A stretch of DNA of 64,000 nucleotides from DATLGB01 sp963740765 (GTDB lineage Bacteria; Actinomycetota; Thermoleophilia; Solirubrobacterales; Solirubrobacteraceae): the NCBI GenBank assembly GCA_963740765.1, contig CAVUFN010000021.1, positions 35,737-99,736 on the forward strand, in the 5' to 3' direction. How positions within the stretch are numbered: position 1 is the first letter of the stretch; every line of letters begins with the position of its first letter. A program made the position numbers and the translations under genes. Below the pieces are notes generated by a model. The model saw nothing but the letters and a program-made list of their open reading frames with translations, ran no database searches and was not told where the DNA came from. Positions 32,386 to 40,322 of this stretch are shown piece after piece.

Positions 32386-33581
32386 TAGAGCCCGTAGCTG
32401 CGGCCAATGACGTCGAGCATGATCTCGTCCGAGCCCGCGCCGATCCGGTTCAGGCGCATGTCGCGCCACGCGCGCTCGATCCCGTACTCGACCATGTAGC
32501 CGGCGCCGCCGTGGATCTGCAGGCACTCGTCGGTGACCTCGCAGGCCATCCGCGACGCGTACAGCTTCGCCATCGAGATCTCGCGCACGGGGTACTCGCC
32601 GTTGGCGAACCGCCACGCCGTCGTGTAGGTGAGCTGGCGCGACGCCTCGATCTTGGTCGCCATGTCGGCGAACTTGTGGCGGATCGCCTGGAACTTGCCG
32701 ATCTGGCGACCGAACGCCTCGCGCTCCATCGCGTACTGCAGCGTCTGGTCGAAGCAGCGCTGGGCGCCCGCGTTGCAGCCGGCGGCGCCGATCAGCCGCT
32801 CGCCCTGCAGCTCCCACATGATGTTGTAGAAGCCCTTGCCGACCTCGCCGAGGCGCGCGGAGTCCGGGACCCGCACGTCCTGGAACGCCAGCAGCGCGGT
32901 GTCCGACGAGCGCATGCCGAGCTTCTTCAGGCGCTCCTCGCGGATGACCCCGGGGGAGTCCATCGGGACCAGGAAGAGCGTGAAGCCGTCGTAGCCCGCG
33001 TCCGGGTCCGTCTTCGTGACGAGCACGATCACGTCGGAGCGGTGGCCGTTGGTGATGTAGGTCTTCGAGCCGTTGATGACCCACTCGTCGCCGTCGCGGA
33101 CCGCGCGCGTCTTGATCCCGGCGACGTCGGAGCCCGCGTCGGGCTCGGTGATGCCGAGGCAGAGGATCTTCTCGCCCTTGATCGCCGGCTCGGCCCACTC
33201 CCGCTTCTGCGCCTCGGTCCCGAAGGCGAGGATCGGCGGCAGCGCCATGTCGGTCTGCACCGCGACGCCCATCGCCAGCCCGCCGCAGGCCGCGCCCGAC
33301 ATCTCCTCGCCGAGCACGATCGCGGAGAAGTAGTCACCGCCCTGCCCGCCGTACTCCTCGGGCTTGTCGAGCCCCAGGAAGCCGAGCTCGCCCATGCGCC
33401 CGAACACGCTGTCGGGGAACTCGTTGGCCTCCCACTCCTCGGCGTGCGGGCGCAGTTCCTTGGCCACGAACGAGGCGATCGACTCGCGCAGTGCCTCGTG
33501 CTCGTCGGTGAAGATGAAGTGACGGCGCTTGGCGCCGAAGTCAGGCTTGGGGGCGGACCGCTCGGCCGTGGTGGCGCTCAT
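32385..33581 (-). CDS. Acyl-CoA dehydrogenase
   Basis: 398 residues, full length. Signatures: LGFLGLDKPEEYGGQGGDYF, LCLGITEPDAGSDVAG, INGSKTYITNG, KLGMRSSDTALLAFQDV, AFGRQIGKFQAIRHKFADMATKIEASR, QIHGGAGYMVEYGIERAWRDMR and GAGSDEIMLDVIGRSYGL. The gene is divergent from a crotonase gene with 21 bp between start codons, a natural pairing for beta-oxidation. Upstream TACCTT is 6 nt from the ATG. Confidence 0.9.
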   Translation of the reverse strand: MSATTAERSAPKPDFGAKRRHFIFTDEHEALRESIASFVAKELRPHAEEWEANEFPDSVFGRMGELGFLGLDKPEEYGGQGGDYFSAIVLGEEMSGAACGGLAMGVAVQTDMALPPILAFGTEAQKREWAEPAIKGEKILCLGITEPDAGSDVAGIKTRAVRDGDEWVINGSKTYITNGHRSDVIVLVTKTDPDAGYDGFTLFLVPMDSPGVIREERLKKLGMRSSDTALLAFQDVRVPDSARLGEVGKGFYNIMWELQGERLIGAAGCNAGAQRCFDQTLQYAMEREAFGRQIGKFQAIRHKFADMATKIEASRQLTYTTAWRFANGEYPVREISMAKLYASRMACEVTDECLQIHGGAGYMVEYGIERAWRDMRLNRIGAGSDEIMLDVIGRSYGL

Positions 33582-33587
33582 GGTGCA

Positions 33588-33593
33588 AAGGTA
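33588..33593 (-). promoter_or_regulatory. -10 box of the 32-33 kb acyl-CoA dehydrogenase gene
   Basis: Minus-strand TACCTT, 6 nt before ATG 33581. The GGTACC at 33590-33595 is symmetric, so the divergent crotonase promoter (TACCGA) shares the same centre. Confidence 0.45.
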
Positions 33594-33602
33594 CCGAGGC
33601 CC

Positions 33603-34379
33603 ATGGCCACCGTGCGCTACGAGAGCGATGCCGGGATCGCCACGATCTCGCTCGATGACCCGGACACCCGCAACGCGCTCAGCGACGAGCTGCTCGACGA
33701 GCTCCACGCCGCGCTGACCCGCGCCCGCGACGACGACGCCGTGCGCTGCGTCGTGCTCACCTCGACGCACGACAAGGTCTTCTCGAGCGGCGGCAACCTC
33801 AAGGGTTTTGCGGCCGACGTCCCCCTCGCGCACAAGTTCGAGGGCATCCGCCGCTTCCCGGACCTGTTCCGCGCGATCGGCGAGCTGGGCAAGCCGACCA
33901 TCTGCGCCGCCAACGGCCACGTCCTCGCGGGCGCGCTCGGCCTCGCGCTGGCCTGCGACCTGATCGTCGCCAAGGAGGGGGTGCGCTTCGGGACGCCTGA
34001 GATCAACGTCGGCGTCTTCCCCTTCATGATCATGGCGCTCATCTACCGCAACGTCGGCCGCAAGAAGACCAACGAGCTGCTGCTGCTCGGCGAGCAGATC
34101 TCCGCGGAGGAGGCCGAGCGCATCGGGATCGTCAACCGGGTGGTGCCGGCGGACGCGTTCGACGCCGCCGTCCGCGACTGGGCCACCCGGCTCGCGGCGA
34201 AGTCCCCGCTGCTGATGAAGCTCGGCAAGGACGCCATGTTCCGCCAGCAGGACATGCCGCTCGCCGATGCGCTCGACTACCTGCGCAGCCAGCTCGCCCT
34301 CGCGTTCGCCACCGACGACATCCAGGAGGGCGTGCGCGCCTTCATGGAGAAGCGGGACCCGAAATGGACGGGCCGCTAG
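33603..34379 (+). CDS. Crotonase-fold enzyme (enoyl-CoA hydratase/isomerase family)
   Basis: 258 residues. The fold is clear from KVFSSGGNLKGF, ANGHVLAGALGLALACDLIVA and FGTPEINVGVFPF. The first hydratase Glu is missing (Gly113 in AGALGLA replaces the usual GGGxEL Glu), while the second, Glu133 in TPEI, is present. One-Glu members are often isomerases or have other CoA-ester activities. It shares its start region with the divergent acyl-CoA dehydrogenase and overlaps the arginase-fold gene by 16 bp. Confidence 0.82.
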   Translation: MATVRYESDAGIATISLDDPDTRNALSDELLDELHAALTRARDDDAVRCVVLTSTHDKVFSSGGNLKGFAADVPLAHKFEGIRRFPDLFRAIGELGKPTICAANGHVLAGALGLALACDLIVAKEGVRFGTPEINVGVFPFMIMALIYRNVGRKKTNELLLLGEQISAEEAERIGIVNRVVPADAFDAAVRDWATRLAAKSPLLMKLGKDAMFRQQDMPLADALDYLRSQLALAFATDDIQEGVRAFMEKRDPKWTGR

Positions 34380-35125
34380 CGCTCGTCGCACTGCTCTGCC
34401 GGACCTCCGACCGCTCGGCGGACGGCGCGCGCGGTGCCGCCGAGCTGGCCGACGTCCTGGGCGACGCGCGCCACATCGGCTCGCCGGGCGACCCGGTGGA
34501 CGGCGCCTGGGCCGACGACCTCGCCGCCGCGCACGGATGCCTGCTGGAGGCGGGCGGCCAGATCGAGGACGCGCTCGGCGCCGGCAAGGTCCCGGTGCTG
34601 ACCGCGAGCGACTGCTCCATCTGCGTGAGCACGCTGCCGACCGTCGTCCGCCTCGTCCCGGAGGTGCGCGTGCTGTGGCTGGACGCGCACGGCGACTTCA
34701 ACACGCCCGACACGACCGCGAGCGGCTTCCTCGGCGGCATGTGCCTGGCGGGCGCCTGCGGGCTGTGGGACACCGGCTTCGGCGCCGGCCTGGACCCGAC
34801 CCGCGTCATCCTCGCGGGGGCCCGCGACCTCGACTCCGAGGAGGCCGCGCTGATCGAGCGCGCCGGCGTCGTCCGCGCCGACCGCTGCGCCGAGGTCGCC
34901 GACGCCGTCGACGGTCACGCGGTCTTCGTCCACCTCGACCTCGACGTCCTCGCCGACTGGCCCGCGCAGTTCCCCGCGCCCGGGGGCTTCAGCGCGAAGG
35001 GCCTGCGCCGGATGCTCGACGAGGTCGGCCAGGCCGCCGAGCGCATCGTCGGCATCGAGATCACCAGCTGCGCGCCCGGGCACGCCGGGATCGCCGCGCG
35101 GGCGGTCGAGCCGTTGCTGAGTTAG
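34364..35125 (+). CDS. Arginase/agmatinase-fold hydrolase with altered metal site
   Basis: 253 residues, shorter than most ureohydrolases (~300). The manganese motif DAHGDFN (Asp107, His109, Asp111) is intact, as are the later HLDLDVL and GIEITSC. The first metal motif, normally GGDHS, reads TASDCS, with Cys84 in the His position. Family members hydrolyse arginine, agmatine, formiminoglutamate or other guanidino compounds. The substrate here is open and activity may be changed. ATG 34364 lies within the crotonase gene; the stop overlaps the TAGCTT box of the next gene. Confidence 0.78.
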   Translation: MDGPLALVALLCRTSDRSADGARGAAELADVLGDARHIGSPGDPVDGAWADDLAAAHGCLLEAGGQIEDALGAGKVPVLTASDCSICVSTLPTVVRLVPEVRVLWLDAHGDFNTPDTTASGFLGGMCLAGACGLWDTGFGAGLDPTRVILAGARDLDSEEAALIERAGVVRADRCAEVADAVDGHAVFVHLDLDVLADWPAQFPAPGGFSAKGLRRMLDEVGQAAERIVGIEITSCAPGHAGIAARAVEPLLS

Positions 35126-35135
35126 CTTCCGGGGC

Positions 35136-36011
35136 ATGGCCGTCGACGATCCCGTCATCCTCACCTGCGCGATCTCCGGCGCGCTCGCGAACCGCGACCA
35201 GTGCCCGTTCGTGCCGTACACGCCGGCGGAGTACGCCGCGGAGGCGCGCCGGATCGTGGACGAGGGCGGGGTGCACATCCACGTCCACGCGCGCACGCCC
35301 GAGGGCGCGCCGTCGTACGAGGCGGAGGACTTCCTGGCCATCAAGGAGGCGATCGTCGGCGAGGTCGGCGACGGGGCGATCATCAACTTCTCGACGGGCA
35401 CCGTGGGCGTCAGCGTCGAGAAGCGGGTGCACTACCTGCGCGAGGCCACACCCGAGGTGGCGGCGCTCAACATGGGCTCGCTGAACTACGCGAAGTACTC
35501 CGAGCGGCGCAAGGACTTCGTCTTCAAGATGGTCTTCCAGAACCCGTTCGAGGAGATCATCGAGCTGCTGGCCGCGCTGCGCGAGCTCGGCATCAAGCCT
35601 GAGCACGAGTGCTTCGACGTCGGCCACGTCGCCTCGATCTGGCCGCTGATCGACATGGGGCTGCTGGAGACCCCGGTGCACGCCGACTTCGTCATGGGCG
35701 TGGTCGGCGGTGTTCCCGCCACGGCGCGCAACCTCGCCGCCATGGCCGACAACATGCCCGACGGCCCGGGCCATCACTGGGGCGTGATCGGCATCGGCCG
35801 CATCCAATGGATGATGATCGCGGCGGCGCTGACGCTGGGCGGCTCGGTGCGTGCCGGCCTCGAGGACAACTTCTACCTCCCCGACGGCTCGATGGCGCGT
35901 TCCAACGGCGACCTCATCGGGCAGGCTCGCCGGATGACGGAGGACGTCGGCCGCCGGCCCGCCACGGTCGAGGAGGCGCGAAGGATGCTGTGCTTGCCCT
36001 CGACGGCCTGA
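35136..36011 (+). CDS. BKACE-family beta-keto acid cleavage enzyme
   Basis: 291 residues. The zinc motif HIHVHART (His47, His49, His51 region), NFSTGTVG, NMGSLNYAKY, ECFDVGHV, GVVGGVPAT and GLEDNFYLPDG match the 3-keto-5-aminohexanoate cleavage enzyme (Kce) / DUF849 family. It would condense a beta-keto acid with acetyl-CoA to give acetoacetate and a new CoA ester. The actual keto acid varies across the family and is unknown here. TAGCTT is 7 nt upstream. It overlaps the ABC ATPase gene by 22 bp. Confidence 0.88.
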   Translation: MAVDDPVILTCAISGALANRDQCPFVPYTPAEYAAEARRIVDEGGVHIHVHARTPEGAPSYEAEDFLAIKEAIVGEVGDGAIINFSTGTVGVSVEKRVHYLREATPEVAALNMGSLNYAKYSERRKDFVFKMVFQNPFEEIIELLAALRELGIKPEHECFDVGHVASIWPLIDMGLLETPVHADFVMGVVGGVPATARNLAAMADNMPDGPGHHWGVIGIGRIQWMMIAAALTLGGSVRAGLEDNFYLPDGSMARSNGDLIGQARRMTEDVGRRPATVEEARRMLCLPSTA

Positions 36012-36790
36012 CCCGCCGCTTCGGCGCCACGGTCGCCCTCGACGGGCTGAGCTTCGAGGTGCCGGCCGGGACGATGTACGGCTTCGTGGGCCGCAACGGC
36101 GCGGGCAAGACGACGGCGATGCGGATCGTCCTGGGCGTCCTCGCACCGGACGCCGGCACCGCCTCCTGGCAGGGCCGCGAGATCGACCGGGCCGCCCGCG
36201 CGCGGTTCGGCTACATGCCCGAGGAGCGCGGCCTGTACCCGAAGATGCGCGTGGCCGAGCAGGTCGACTACTTCGCCTCGCTGCACGACGTCGCCGACCC
36301 GCCGACCGCCGCGCTGCTCGAGCGCCTCGGCGTCGCCGACCGCGCGAACGACAAGGTCGAGGACCTCTCGCTGGGCAACCAGCAGCGCGTCCAGCTCGCG
36401 GTCGCCCTCGTCCACGAGCCGGAGCTGCTCGTCCTCGACGAGCCGTTCAGCGGCCTGGACCCGCTCGGGGTCGACGTGCTCGCCGACGTGCTGCGCGAGC
36501 GCGTCGCGGCCGGCGCCACCGTCCTGTTCTCGTCACATCAGCTCGAGCTGGTCGAGCGGCTGTGCGACGCGATCGCGATCGTCGAGGGCGGCCGGCTCGT
36601 CGCCGCCGGGACGGTGGACGCGCTGCGCGGCGCCGGCGAGCGCTACGAGCTCGTCGCCGGCGGGGAGCGCCGCCTCATGCCGGCGGCGGAGGCGCAGGCG
36701 GCGCTGCGCGCCGCGCCCGCGCCGGTGGAGCGTTTCGGCCCCTACGAGCCGCCCCTGGCCGAGCTGTTCCGCGACGCGGTGCGGCCGTGA
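35990..36790 (+). CDS. ABC transporter ATP-binding protein (NatA-like)
   Basis: 266 residues from GTG 35990, inside the BKACE gene, with AAGGA 6 nt upstream. Walker A is GRNGAGKTT; the signature LSLGNQQRVQLA, Walker B LLVLDEPFSGLDP and the switch His in SSHQLELVERL are all intact. FGYMPEERGLYPKM after Walker A is typical of NatA-type exporter ATPases. The C-terminal extension (about 220-266) is also typical. It powers the permease encoded next, joined by a GTGA overlap. Confidence 0.9.
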   Translation: MLALDGLTRRFGATVALDGLSFEVPAGTMYGFVGRNGAGKTTAMRIVLGVLAPDAGTASWQGREIDRAARARFGYMPEERGLYPKMRVAEQVDYFASLHDVADPPTAALLERLGVADRANDKVEDLSLGNQQRVQLAVALVHEPELLVLDEPFSGLDPLGVDVLADVLRERVAAGATVLFSSHQLELVERLCDAIAIVEGGRLVAAGTVDALRGAGERYELVAGGERRLMPAAEAQAALRAAPAPVERFGPYEPPLAELFRDAVRP

Positions 36791-37851
36791 TCCGCCGCGT
36801 CGCCCGCCGGGAGATCCACGTGCGCGCCCGCGACCGCGCGACCTTCATCGGCACGGGCGTGACGCTCTTGATCCTGGCTGCGATCATCCTGCTGCCGTCG
36901 CTGTTCGGCGGGACGACGACCGTGACCATCGCGGGCGACCCCACGCTGGTCCAGGCGGCCGGGCGGATCGACGGGGCGTTCGGGGTCGAGGCCCGGGAAG
37001 CGGGTGACGGCAAGGCCGACGTGACGGTGCGCGGCGATCTGCTGATCGTCGCCGGCGACGCGCCCGACGAGGCGGTCCCGCTCGTCCAGGAGGCCTCCCG
37101 CCAGACCCGGGCCCGCGCGCCCGACCCGCCGCCGCTGCAGGTCCAGCGCACCAGCGCGGACACGAAGGACAGGCAGGCCTTCGCGGCCGTCGCGCTGATC
37201 ATCCTCTACACGCAGCTGATCGGCTACGGCTTCCTGGTCGCCACCGGCGTCGTCGAGGAGAAGGCGTCGCGGATCGTCGAGATCCTGCTGGCGGTGATGC
37301 GGCCCCGCGAGCTGCTGTTCGGCAAGGTGCTGGGCATCGGCGTGGTCGGGCTGGCCCAGTTGCTGGTGATCGGCGGGGTGGGGCTCGGCCTGGGGGCCGC
37401 CTCCGGCCAGGTCGACATCGGCGGCGACGAGCTCGCGACGCTGCCGATCGTCATCGCCTGGTTCCTGCTCGGCTACGCGCTCTACGCGGGCGCGTTCGCG
37501 CTCGCCGGGTCGCTCGTGTCGCGCCAGGAGGACATCCAGAGCGTGACGACGCCGCTGATCCTCGCGCTGCTGGCGTCGTTCTTCCTCGGCTTCCAGGCGG
37601 TGGACGACCCGAGCGGCGGGCTCGCGCAGGCGCTCACCTACGTCCCGGTCTCGGCGCCCCTGGTCACACCCGTGCGGATGATCGCGGGGGAGGTGGGGGC
37701 GCTGGAGGTGCTGCTGTCGGCGGCGATCGTCGCCGCCTTCACCTACGCGGTGATCGCGTTCGCCGCGCGGGTCTACGGGACGGCGGTGCTGCAGACGGGC
37801 GGGCGCGTGCGCCTGCGCTCGCTCACCAGCGCGCGGAGTGCCGCTCCATGA
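36787..37851 (+). CDS. ABC-2 type permease (NatB-like)
   Basis: 354 residues from GTG 36787 (GTGA overlap). One N-terminal TM helix (ATFIGTGVTLLILAAIILLP) is followed by a ~130-residue external domain, then five or six TM helices, including VVEEKASRIVEILLAVMRPRELLFGKVLGIG, the conserved ABC-2 motif. It forms a sodium/drug-exporter-like complex with the preceding ATPase. The 3' end overlaps the convergent DUF2804 gene by 29 bp. Confidence 0.87.
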   Translation: MIRRVARREIHVRARDRATFIGTGVTLLILAAIILLPSLFGGTTTVTIAGDPTLVQAAGRIDGAFGVEAREAGDGKADVTVRGDLLIVAGDAPDEAVPLVQEASRQTRARAPDPPPLQVQRTSADTKDRQAFAAVALIILYTQLIGYGFLVATGVVEEKASRIVEILLAVMRPRELLFGKVLGIGVVGLAQLLVIGGVGLGLGAASGQVDIGGDELATLPIVIAWFLLGYALYAGAFALAGSLVSRQEDIQSVTTPLILALLASFFLGFQAVDDPSGGLAQALTYVPVSAPLVTPVRMIAGEVGALEVLLSAAIVAAFTYAVIAFAARVYGTAVLQTGGRVRLRSLTSARSAAP

Positions 37852-38665
37852 CGCCCAGGCCGGTGATCGGGCCGGCCACGGGGAGCGTGCCCGCGAAGCG
37901 GCCGAACGGCTGCTCGTAGTCCGACGCGACGAGCAGCAGGTTCTCCTTGTGCGCGCGGGTCGCCTCGGCGGTGAAGGCGAGCTCGCCGACGCGGGACAGG
38001 TCGTGCGCGAACGCCTGGTCGGGTACGTGGTGCGGCGTCCCGCCGATCCACACGGTGCGCTCGGAGGCCGCCGCGGCGTCGTGCAGGCCCGTGACGAAGT
38101 TCCAGGTGACCGGCGTGCCGTCATGCGTCGTCCCGACCCCGGCCGACCAGCGCCAGTCGGTGCGCCGGGCGTGATAGCCGTCCGAGTCGTCGGCGAGGCC
38201 GGGCGCGGCGTCGAGCGTGAAGTGCCGGTCGCCGACCGCCGCGGTCCCGCTGACGCTCACCGGCGTCTTGCGCGTCCAGATGTGGGCGGCGCCGTGGGGG
38301 GAGATCGTCTCCACGGCGGCGCCGCGCGCCACGCGCAGATCCATCCGCACCGGGCCGTCGTCGACCACGATCGTCTCGTCGCCGACGTGGACGGCGCGGC
38401 CGCGCTTGCGCGAGGGGTGCCGTAGTAGGTGACCGAAGGCGGGCCCCCTGATCGTCGCTTCGGCGAGGGTCCGGGTCTCGCGGTCCCACAGCGCCCACCA
38501 CAGGACGGGCGCGGGGCCGATGCGGGCGACGGCGGCGCACAGCATGACGTCCTCGGCGAACGCGCCCACCCAGCGCCACCGCTTGCGCATCTGGCGCTGC
38601 GCGGCGAACCGATCGAAGGCCACGGCGGGCCGCTCGGGCATCCCGGTGCGCCAGGGGGCGAGCAC
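37823..38665 (-). CDS. DUF2804 family protein
   Basis: 280 residues, GTG start. Repeated beta-strands with conserved Trp and Gly fit DUF2804, an all-beta family distantly like lipocalin/AttH hydroxy-acid-type barrels: WWALWDRETRTLAEA, HIWTRKTPV, GYHARRTDWRWSAGVG, VTWNFVTGLHD, LTFTAEA-like strands and YEQPFGRFAGTLP. Function unknown. It is divergent from the TetR gene (22 bp between starts), so the TetR protein may control it. Confidence 0.75.
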   Translation of the reverse strand: MLAPWRTGMPERPAVAFDRFAAQRQMRKRWRWVGAFAEDVMLCAAVARIGPAPVLWWALWDRETRTLAEATIRGPAFGHLLRHPSRKRGRAVHVGDETIVVDDGPVRMDLRVARGAAVETISPHGAAHIWTRKTPVSVSGTAAVGDRHFTLDAAPGLADDSDGYHARRTDWRWSAGVGTTHDGTPVTWNFVTGLHDAAAASERTVWIGGTPHHVPDQAFAHDLSRVGELAFTAEATRAHKENLLLVASDYEQPFGRFAGTLPVAGPITGLGVMERHSARW

Positions 38666-38675
38666 CGGGTGAGAC

Positions 38676-38681
38676 TACATT
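38676..38681 (+). promoter_or_regulatory. -10 box of the TetR operon
   Basis: TACATT, then 6 nt, then GTG 38688. One of the clearest leaderless-type promoters in the window. Confidence 0.6.
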
Positions 38682-38687
38682 CGAGCC

Positions 38688-39326
38688 GTGCCCGGCACGC
38701 GTGCCCGACCCGGTGACCGCCGGCGTCAGATCCTCGACGCCGCCGTGCGCGTCTTCGCCCGCCAGGGCTTCCACACGTGCCGCGTCTCGGACATCGCCGA
38801 CGAGGCGGGCGTCGCCTACGGGCTCGTGTACCACTACTTCTCCTCCAAGGAGCAGGTGCTCGACACCCTGTTCCTCGAGCGCTGGGACATCCTGCTCGAG
38901 GCGATCGAGACCGTCGACAACCGCCGCGGCGCACCCCGCGACAAGCTGCACGCCGTCGCCGGCTTCATCATCGACTCCTACCGCGCCGACCCGGACCTGA
39001 TGAAGGTCATCATCGTCGAGGTCACGCGCGCGGCCAACTCGTTCGGCGCCCGCCACCTCGACAAGATCCGCGAGGCCTACGACGGCATCGCAGGCATAGT
39101 CCGGGACGCGCAGCGGGTAGGCGCCTTCCGCGATGACGTCGACGCGGATTTCGCGGCCATGACCTTCTACGGGGCGATCGAGCAGGTCCTCACCGGCTGG
39201 ATCTTCGGCTTCCTCAGCGCCGACGACGCCGACTTCGAGGCCGCCAAGCGCCTGATCGTGGACACGATCTGCGGCGGTCTCGACGCTGCCCCGCCGACCC
39301 GTCTGCTTGACTCAGCCCGGTCTTGA
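38688..39326 (+). CDS. TetR-family transcriptional regulator
   Basis: 212 residues. The N-terminal helix-turn-helix reads RRRQILDAAVRVFARQGF, RVSDIADEAGVAYGLVYHYFSSKEQVL, the standard TetR signature. The C-terminal ligand domain (about 65-205) is rich in aromatic residues (FYGAIEQVLTGWIFGFLSA), suggesting a hydrophobic or acyl-CoA ligand, as in FadR/FabR-type members of this family. It heads a chain of overlapping genes for four small membrane proteins and is divergent from DUF2804. Confidence 0.9.
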   Translation: MPGTRARPGDRRRQILDAAVRVFARQGFHTCRVSDIADEAGVAYGLVYHYFSSKEQVLDTLFLERWDILLEAIETVDNRRGAPRDKLHAVAGFIIDSYRADPDLMKVIIVEVTRAANSFGARHLDKIREAYDGIAGIVRDAQRVGAFRDDVDADFAAMTFYGAIEQVLTGWIFGFLSADDADFEAAKRLIVDTICGGLDAAPPTRLLDSARS

Positions 39327-39460
39327 GTCAGAACGACCTCACCAAGCGCCTGGTCTGGTCCGGCCTGCTGGCCGGCCTCGGCGCGCTCGCCTCCGTGGCC
39401 ACCACACGCCTGGCCGCCGCCATCTGGCGCCGCATCTACGACGAGGACCCCCCCGAGTGA
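39323..39460 (+). CDS. 45-residue single-span membrane protein
   Basis: Starts at TTG 39323, overlapping the TetR stop (TTGA), and ends at TGA 39458-39460, overlapping the next GTG. The protein begins LSQNDLTKRLVW and has one TM helix (SGLLAGLGALASVATTRLAAAIW), then an acidic RRIYDEDPPE tail. It is too short for usual gene-finders, but the overlaps on both sides support it. Function unknown; it probably acts with the three membrane proteins that follow. Confidence 0.6.
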   Translation: MSQNDLTKRLVWSGLLAGLGALASVATTRLAAAIWRRIYDEDPPE

Positions 39461-39678
39461 GCGACGACGACCCCAAGCAGATCCCCGTGGACGCCCCGGC
39501 CGCCGACGAGCGCGTCGACATCGTGTCCCCGGAGCCCGAGGCGCCGACCGCGTCGGTCCCGTTCGAGCCGGCCGCCGGCGGGGGCTTCGTCGATCAGCAC
39601 CCGGAGGCCCTCATCGGTGGCGCCTTCGCGGGCGCGTTCGTGTTCGCCAAGCTGCTGCAGCGGATCGGACGCGGCTGA
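39457..39678 (+). CDS. 73-residue acidic protein with C-terminal membrane anchor
   Basis: GTG 39457 overlaps the previous stop (GTGA). Residues 1-45 are acidic and Pro-rich (SDDDPKQIPVDAPAADERV); the last 25 form a membrane helix (ALIGGAFAGAFVFAKLLQRIG). The Gly/Ala-rich helix resembles those of the neighbouring DUF3618-type protein. The stop overlaps the next ATG (TGATG). Function unknown. Confidence 0.6.
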   Translation: MSDDDPKQIPVDAPAADERVDIVSPEPEAPTASVPFEPAAGGGFVDQHPEALIGGAFAGAFVFAKLLQRIGRG

Positions 39679-40091
39679 TGCCCGAGCCCCAGACGCCCAC
39701 GTCGGAGTTCGGCGCCGCGATCGCCGAGGTCACGGAGATCACCCAGCGGATCGTCCAGCAGGAGATCGAGCTGGCCAAGGCCGAGGTCTCCGAGAAGGTC
39801 ACCAAGCTCGCCAAGGGGGCCGCCGTCGGCGCCGCCGCCGGCGTCTTCGTCGTCTTCGCCCTCGTCTACCTCGGCCACGCCGCGGCCTGGGGCTTCTGGC
39901 AGGCCTTCGGCGGGGACAACAACTTCTGGCTCGGCTTCCTCTTCGTCGCCGTGCTGCTGCTCGTGCTCGCCGCCCTGGCCGGCTTCCTCGCCTTCAAGTT
40001 CATCAAGGGCGGCGCCCCGCCGACTCCCCAGATGGCGATCGACGAGGGCAAGAAGGTCAAGGCCACGCTGACCGAATCGGGGAAGAGCTGA
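39678..40091 (+). CDS. Act-3-type phage-holin-superfamily membrane protein
   Basis: 137 residues. An amphipathic N-terminus (AEVTEITQRIVQQEIELAKAEV) precedes two TM helices (GAAVGAAAGVFVVFALVYLGHAAAW, and FWLGFLFVAVLLLVLAALAGFLAF), then a charged tail. This is the putative Actinobacterial holin-X/holin superfamily III layout (DUF1469-like), which in chromosomal context is not a lysis gene. It is linked by stop-start overlaps to both neighbours. Confidence 0.75.
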   Translation: MPEPQTPTSEFGAAIAEVTEITQRIVQQEIELAKAEVSEKVTKLAKGAAVGAAAGVFVVFALVYLGHAAAWGFWQAFGGDNNFWLGFLFVAVLLLVLAALAGFLAFKFIKGGAPPTPQMAIDEGKKVKATLTESGKS

Positions 40092-40315
40092 TGCCCGCCC
40101 GCACCTCTGAGGAGATCCGCGCCGCGATCGAAGCCGACCGCCAGCAGCTCGGCACCGCCGTCGAGAAGCTGCGCGTCGAGGTCGCCGAGCTCACCGACTG
40201 GCGCAAGCAGCTGCGCAGCCACCAGCGCGAGGTCGTGATCGGCGCCGCCGTCGCCGGCTTCGTGATCGGCGGAGGCGTCGCCGGCGTCCTCGGCCTGTTC
40301 CGCCGCCGCCGCTGA
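40091..40315 (+). CDS. DUF3618 family membrane protein
   Basis: 74 residues. RTSEEIRAAIEADRQQLGTAVEKL at the N-terminus is the DUF3618 signature (coiled amphipathic helix), followed by a Gly-rich TM helix (VVIGAAVAGFVIGGGVAGVLGLF) and a basic RRRR end. DUF3618 genes are commonly found beside Act-3 holin-like genes, as here. Function unknown; envelope-associated by inference. Confidence 0.8.
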   Translation: MPARTSEEIRAAIEADRQQLGTAVEKLRVEVAELTDWRKQLRSHQREVVIGAAVAGFVIGGGVAGVLGLFRRRR

Positions 40316-40322
40316 CCAGCCT

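Noticed and set aside
31051..33198. 715-codon reading of the HerA-like frame
   Set aside because: The first ~270 codons are out-of-frame acyl-CoA dehydrogenase sequence; the HerA-like protein begins at GTG 32385.
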